This document shows positions 7,731 through 10,716 of a DNA stretch of 10,716 nucleotides, in pieces. Numbering within the stretch: the stretch's first letter is position 1; each line of letters begins with the position of its first letter. Source of the stretch: JBCCFK01 sp965262315 (GTDB lineage Bacteria > Actinomycetota > Acidimicrobiia > Acidimicrobiales > UBA8592). The notes under the pieces were generated by a model. That model made no database searches. It saw only the letters and a list, made by a program, of their open reading frames with translations, and had not been told where the DNA came from. Made by a program: the position numbers and the translations under genes. Location of the stretch: positions 1 to 10,716 of the forward strand of contig CBDHFJ010000018.1 in the NCBI GenBank assembly GCA_965262315.1, given 5' to 3'.

Positions 7731-8013
7731 TCGTCACCCCGGGCGTGATACATGGCCGGGAGCCTAGGTAGGCCACCTTGCTGGTTTTTGAACGGAGTGG
7801 AAACTCCAACTGGACCGGCGAACAAACGCGACGAACCTCGCGCCGGATAGTGGTCGCATCAGTGCCGCGGGTGGCGACCACGGAACTCAGCCGATCTCGG
7901 CACCGAACTCACCCGATCAGGAGGCGCAGCCGATCACGGCGCGCAACCCAGCGCGATCAGCCGATCACCGCGCGACTGGCCCGATCACGGGGCCGCCCAA
8001 CGGATCAGCGCGA
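7731..8013. promoter_or_regulatory. 283-bp intergenic region upstream of the 504-residue protein and pst genes
   Basis: No gene is seen. The half near 7879-8024 holds the CCGATCA repeat cluster listed separately. The half near 7731-7878 is less GC-rich and probably holds the promoter for the leftward operon. On the minus strand TAGGCT (7766-7761) fits the actinobacterial TANNNT -10 pattern, but no well-spaced -35 was found (TTCAAA at 7792-7787 is 20 bases away). GTTC occurs on the minus strand starting at 7908, 7886, 7836, 7823 and 7793. These might be parts of PhoP/RegX3-type sites, but no regular 11-base array is present. Confidence 0.45.
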
Positions 8014-8024
8014 TCAGCCGATCA
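7879..8024. repeat. CCGATCA short-repeat cluster
   Basis: GATC occurs nine times between 7893 and 8023, mostly as CCGATCA or GCGATCAG. CAGCCGATC appears at 7888, 7927, 7958 and 8015. An exact 19-base repeat, cagcgcgatcagccgatca, lies at 7949-7967 and 8006-8024. An 18-base repeat with two mismatches, cac(g/c)gaactca(g/c)ccgatc, lies at 7879-7896 and 7901-7918, with a 22-base period. The right end overlaps the last codons and stop of the 299-residue gene. It could be an operator array, a repeat grown by slippage, or a transcript-end structure. Confidence 0.8.
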
Positions 8025-8913
8025 GGGTGAGCAACAGGAAGCAGAGCGCGAACACCACGACCATGGTGATCGCCGCTTGCGTGACCACCGATCCGCGGCG
8101 GGCCGGCGCCGGCGCCGCGATGTCGATCGGCTGCTCCAGCGCCTGGTCGATCGCCTCCATCGCCGGTGCCTCCACCGGCGATGCCGACGACACGGACGGT
8201 GGCGCGGCGGTGACCGCGGCGGCCATGGGGCTGATCGTGGGCTGAGCCTGCGGGGTACCGGCGGGCTCGGGCCGCCACGGTTCCTCCGGCGCGGGGGCGG
8301 ACGGCGCCACCGACGGGCGGCCGCCAAGGCTCGACCTCTGGTCGAACGTCAGGGTCGGCGGGGTGGCCGTCGCCTGCGCGGTCGAGGCTGCGGGAGCTTC
8401 GACCGTCGGGCGCAGCGGCGGCGCCGCGGCGGGATCGTGCGGCGGGGCCGCAGTGGGCGCCGACTCCCAAGGGGCAGGCGGGGCCGCAGTGGGCGCCGAC
8501 TTCCAGGGAGCAGGCGGGGCCGCAGTGGGCGCCGACTCCCAGGGGGCAGGCGCCTGCGGAGCCTGCACGGAGGCACGCCACGGCGCCGTCGGCTCGATCG
8601 TCGGCGCCGACGGGGCCTCGGCACGCGGCCCTGCGGGCAGCTGCAGCACTGGAGGCGACGCGAGGCGGGCACCCGGAAGGGCGACCGGCCCCCCCAGTTG
8701 GTTGAGCGCTGCGACCGTGTCGGCCAGCCGCTGGTCGAGCGCCGCATGGTGCCGCGCCACGATCTCCGACGAGCTGCGGAGGGCGATCGCAACGTCACGG
8801 GCAGCCGATGATGCGACGTCGCGGACCGCGTCGCACTCGCCGGCAACGGCGCGCAGCAGAGCGTTCGAGGGCCGGTTCGCCCACAGCTCGACCTCGGTGC
8901 CCACGCCGGTCAT
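8014..8913 (-). CDS. Tail-anchored Pro/Ala-rich protein of unknown function
   Basis: I recognise no family. The open frame continues upstream, but ATG 8913 is the best start: no ATG, GTG or TTG occurs in the preceding codons up to the divergent promoter region, and a -10-like TACGGT sits seven bases ahead. The protein has 299 residues. Residues 15-75 look helical (LLRAVAGECDAVRDVASSAARD, LADTVAALNQLGG) and could be a coiled-coil or helical bundle. Residues 76-270 are Pro/Ala/Ser-rich and probably disordered, with three APWESAPTAAPP repeats at 122-157. A membrane helix at 276-298 ends at the C-terminus after a positive ARRGS, so the N-terminal part is probably cytoplasmic. The design matches the next leftward gene (7730-6216) without obvious sequence similarity. 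The downstream gap is 283 bases, so it may be transcribed separately from pst. Confidence 0.8.
   Translation of the reverse strand: MTGVGTEVELWANRPSNALLRAVAGECDAVRDVASSAARDVAIALRSSSEIVARHHAALDQRLADTVAALNQLGGPVALPGARLASPPVLQLPAGPRAEAPSAPTIEPTAPWRASVQAPQAPAPWESAPTAAPPAPWKSAPTAAPPAPWESAPTAAPPHDPAAAPPLRPTVEAPAASTAQATATPPTLTFDQRSSLGGRPSVAPSAPAPEEPWRPEPAGTPQAQPTISPMAAAVTAAPPSVSSASPVEAPAMEAIDQALEQPIDIAAPAPARRGSVVTQAAITMVVVFALCFLLLTLIG
8441..8548 (-). repeat. 36-bp tandem repeat, three copies
   Basis: Head-to-tail units lie at 8441-8476, 8477-8512 and 8513-8548, differing at only a few bases. Each encodes a 12-residue APW(E/K)SAPTAAPP unit in the disordered part of the tail-anchored protein. The unit is a multiple of three, so copy-number change would keep the frame. 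Confidence 0.9.
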
Positions 8914-9040
8914 CCACAGGACCGTAGGGCAGGAAGATGACGTGAAGTTGAACAGGATCGGAACCGGGCCGAGTCGGGTGCCCCCGTCGGTGGGGTTTCG
9001 TCGCCGATACTGGCGGACGAACTGTCGGAGGAACCACCCC
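8914..9040. promoter_or_regulatory. Divergent promoter region
   Basis: These 127 bases separate the leftward 299-residue gene from the rightward lipoprotein gene. Minus strand: TACGGT (8926-8921) stands seven bases before ATG 8913, a spacing that suggests a leaderless transcript. Plus strand: GATACT (9006-9011) is a possible -10, followed by GGAGGA (9027-9032), a good ribosome site for GTG 9041. Neither has a clear -35. The promoter calls are made by pattern only. Confidence 0.4.
9027..9032 (+). promoter_or_regulatory. Ribosome binding site deciding the GTG start of the lipoprotein
   Basis: GGAGGA lies eight bases before GTG 9041. The open frame extends far upstream over the antisense of the neighbouring gene, so this site and the signal sequence that follows fix the true start. 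Confidence 0.8.
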
Positions 9041-9835
9041 GTGCCATTGCCGAAACCCGCCCGCTTCCGCCTCATCGGCCTGATCGCGGCGACGAGCCTG
9101 ACCGCGGTCGCCTGCGGTGGAGGCGAGTCCGCCGTGCTGGTGCCGGTCGAGCCCACGCCGACCCCGTCGCCCACCCCGATCGTCGAGCCACCGACTCCCA
9201 CACCGCTGCCCACGGCCATCGTCGAGCCGACCACGCCGCCCACCCCGACCCCGACGCCCGAGACCTGGCGCGTCGTCGACACCGTGGATCGCCTCAACCT
9301 CCGGGCCGAGCCCTCGACCTCGGCAGCGATCGTGTTCGAGCTCGCTCCCGGCACCGGCGGGCTGGTGGCCACCGGCGAGACCGCCACGGCCGACGGCCGG
9401 GACTGGATCGAGCTCGCCCCCGACGACGAGCGCGAAGGTGGCTGGGTGGCGGTCGAGTTCGTAGTCCGGGAGGAACCGGTCGAGTCGACCGACGCCCGGG
9501 TCTGCTTCCACACCGAAGCGGGAGCGCAGACCACCACCGTCGTCATGGACTTCTCCGAGGACGCCGAGACATTCGGCGGGGGCGTCCGCGTCGCCAGCGG
9601 CACCGAGATCACGTACTGGGGTGTGGCCGGCGTCAGGACCGATGGCGGCTCGGTGTTCCGTGTCAGTGTGCAGGTCCTCGACGCCGAACAGCGCGTCGAG
9701 GAGTGGGTGTCGGGCGCGGCTGGTGTCGTGCTCGGCGACGACACCGCCGTCGATGCCGTCGACTGCGCCACGGTGCCCGGCCCGGTCGAGGCCATCGACG
9801 CCACCGTCACCGAGCTCCCCGAACCGCCCAACTGA
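9041..9835 (+). CDS. Lipoprotein with Pro-rich linker and bacterial SH3 (SH3b) domain
   Basis: A 264-residue exported protein. Residues 1-24 are a lipoprotein signal peptide (KPARFRLIGLIAATSLTAVA) with Cys25 as the lipid-bearing residue; the lipobox AVAC is slightly off consensus. Residues 35-75 are a Pro/Thr/Glu linker (TPTPSPTP, TPPTPTPTP). Residues 76-143 match the SH3b pattern: VDRLNLRAEPSTSAAIVFELAPGTG, then a central strand with DGRDWIEL and a closing GGWVAVEFV. SH3b domains commonly bind cell-wall peptides or glycans. Residues 150-264 form an unrecognised C-terminal domain with Cys155 and Cys242, perhaps a disulfide pair. The start is GTG with a good ribosome site. The next gene begins 41 bases on. 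A cell-envelope role is likely, but the precise function is unknown. Confidence 0.85.
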   Translation: MPLPKPARFRLIGLIAATSLTAVACGGGESAVLVPVEPTPTPSPTPIVEPPTPTPLPTAIVEPTTPPTPTPTPETWRVVDTVDRLNLRAEPSTSAAIVFELAPGTGGLVATGETATADGRDWIELAPDDEREGGWVAVEFVVREEPVESTDARVCFHTEAGAQTTTVVMDFSEDAETFGGGVRVASGTEITYWGVAGVRTDGGSVFRVSVQVLDAEQRVEEWVSGAAGVVLGDDTAVDAVDCATVPGPVEAIDATVTELPEPPN

Positions 9836-9840
9836 GGGGC

Positions 9841-9868
9841 CTGACTCCGACGCTGCTGCCTCTACCCT
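9841..9868 (+). promoter_or_regulatory. Possible leaderless promoter for the thioesterase gene
   Basis: CTGACT (9841-9846), a 16-base spacer and TACCCT (9863-9868) resemble -35 and TANNNT -10 elements. The -10 ends eight bases before GTG 9877, so transcription could begin at or next to the start codon. No Shine-Dalgarno sequence is present, which fits a leaderless mRNA. Confidence 0.45.
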
Positions 9869-9876
9869 GACCCGCC

Positions 9877-10701
9877 GTGAGTGAACCCTCGGACCGCCTC
9901 CTGCGACGACTGGACCTCGAGCCTCTCCCCCACGAGGGCTCCGGCGCCTCGTGGCTCGGGCAGGCCGGCGAACACGCGCTCAACATGAACGACGCGATCT
10001 TCGGCGGCATGGTCCTGGCGCAGACCGTGGTCGCCGCGGGCCGCACCGTGCCCGACCGGTCGGTCCACTCGATCTCGCAGATGTTCCTGCGAGCCGGCCG
10101 GGCGGAGATCCCCATCCGCTACCGATGCCAGGTGTTGTTCGCAGGACGTCGCTACTCGATGCTCGGCGTCGACGTGCTCCAGGACGACGACATCATCAGC
10201 CACGCACAGGTCGGCCTGACGGCCGGTGGACGCGGCCCCGACCGGGGCGACTCCGCGCCGTCGTTCGCGCCCATCGAGGACACCGTCGACCGCGACGTGC
10301 TGCTCGGTCGACCACGGGCCGGCGACCAGCCGGTGGAGGTGCGTGTCGTGCCGGGGCGCGTGCACGACGACACACCGTCGCTCGAGACCTACCTGCGCCC
10401 GAACGGCATGCTGCCGGACGACCCGCTGATCCACCAGGCGTTCCTGGCTTGGGTGAGCGACCGCGGGTTCATGCGCACGGCGTGGAAGCCACACATGGCC
10501 TCCGGCGACTACCGCGGCGCGACGCTCGACCACTCGATCTGGTTCCACCGCCCGGTCGTCTTCGACGACTGGCACGTCTACTCGATGCGGAGCCCTTCGC
10601 TCGCCGACGGCCGCGGCCTGGTCCACGGCACCGTCCACGACAGCGCCGGCACCCTGGTGGCATCGGTCGCGCAACAAGGCAACTACCGCCCCGACGGGTG
10701 A
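9877..10701 (+). CDS. tesB: Acyl-CoA thioesterase II (TesB-like, double hotdog)
   Basis: Hydrolyses acyl-CoA to free fatty acid and CoA in the cytoplasm. It is 274 residues, close to E. coli TesB (286). The first hotdog domain (about 1-115) has GGMVLAQTVVAAGRTV, the HSISQMFLRAG strand (VHSLH..FL in TesB) and FAGRRYSMLGVDVLQDD. The second (about 150-274) has the TesB hallmark LDHSIWFHRP (217-226), SPSLADGRGL and LVASVAQQGNYRP. The TesB catalytic set Asp-Thr-Gln maps to Asp195 (AWVSD), Thr216 (ATLDH) and Gln266 (VAQQG). The Thr-to-Gln distance of 50 equals that in E. coli. GTG 9877 is the natural start: its spacing from the previous gene is 41 bases and the N-terminus matches the family length. 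Preferred substrate chain length cannot be read from sequence. No functional link to the pst genes is apparent. Confidence 0.9.
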   Translation: MSEPSDRLLRRLDLEPLPHEGSGASWLGQAGEHALNMNDAIFGGMVLAQTVVAAGRTVPDRSVHSISQMFLRAGRAEIPIRYRCQVLFAGRRYSMLGVDVLQDDDIISHAQVGLTAGGRGPDRGDSAPSFAPIEDTVDRDVLLGRPRAGDQPVEVRVVPGRVHDDTPSLETYLRPNGMLPDDPLIHQAFLAWVSDRGFMRTAWKPHMASGDYRGATLDHSIWFHRPVVFDDWHVYSMRSPSLADGRGLVHGTVHDSAGTLVASVAQQGNYRPDG

Positions 10702-10716
10702 AACACCGACCGTGTT

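Noticed and set aside
7731..7757. Eight-codon frame MYHARGDE on the minus strand just before the 504-residue gene
   Set aside because: Its stop overlaps the next start, which would fit a leader peptide, but it has no good ribosome site and no attenuator structure is visible.
7787..7908. PHO-box array of GTTC repeats upstream of the pst genes
   Set aside because: Five GTTC copies are present, but their spacing (22, 50, 13 and 30 bases) does not give the regular 11-base direct repeats of a known PHO box.
8363..9040. Upstream extension of the lipoprotein frame
   Set aside because: GGAGGA before GTG 9041 and a lipoprotein signal peptide right after it fix the start; the upstream part is antisense to the 299-residue gene.
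8917..9831. Upstream extension of the 299-residue protein, making a 605-residue protein
   Set aside because: It runs antisense through the lipoprotein gene and across the divergent promoter region; the ATG at 8913 has a suitable -10 element.
10702..10716. Hairpin aacac-cgacc-gtgtt after the thioesterase stop
   Set aside because: The five-bp stem is weak and the window ends at its last base, so no terminator can be supported.

Overview
The window is about 70% GC by eye, with almost wall-to-wall coding, GTG starts and weak Shine-Dalgarno sites. The PstS, PstC and PstA sequences look actinobacterial. My inference is a free-living actinomycete, most likely of the class Acidimicrobiia (Ilumatobacter-like). 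No tRNA, rRNA, CRISPR array, insertion sequence or phage gene was seen.

Layout. Bases 1-8913 are read leftward (minus strand). In transcription order they hold: (1) a 299-residue protein with a Pro/Ala-rich disordered body and one C-terminal membrane helix (8913-8014); (2) a 283-bp gap with an unusual CCGATCA repeat cluster; (3) a 504-residue protein of the same design with a His-rich patch (7730-6216); (4) pstC; (5) pstA; (6) pstS, with two apparent frameshifts; and (7) a large surface protein with a Thr-Pro linker, with one apparent frameshift and cut by the left edge. Genes 3 to 7 are separated by 15, -4, -4 and 4 bases, so they probably form one operon. Bases 9041-10701 are read rightward. 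They hold an SH3b-type lipoprotein and a TesB-like acyl-CoA thioesterase, divergent from the leftward block across a 127-bp gap.

How it may work. PstS binds phosphate outside the cell and the PstC/PstA pair forms the membrane channel. The ATPase gene pstB and phoU are not in the window. PstS has a signal peptide, a long Gly/Asn/Asp/Ser tail and a C-terminal membrane helix, so it looks like a receptor flexibly tethered to the membrane. The next gene encodes another membrane-tethered extracellular protein with a flexible Thr-Pro linker. The gene before pstC encodes a tail-anchored, largely disordered cytoplasmic protein. A pst operon flanked by two such non-canonical membrane proteins is the most unusual thing here. 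A phosphate-related role for the extra proteins rests only on gene linkage.

Three apparent frameshifts fall within about 3.1 kb of two neighbouring genes, while all other genes are intact. Reading can be restored at each with a single-base change, so sequence or assembly error is the simplest explanation, though recent decay cannot be excluded.
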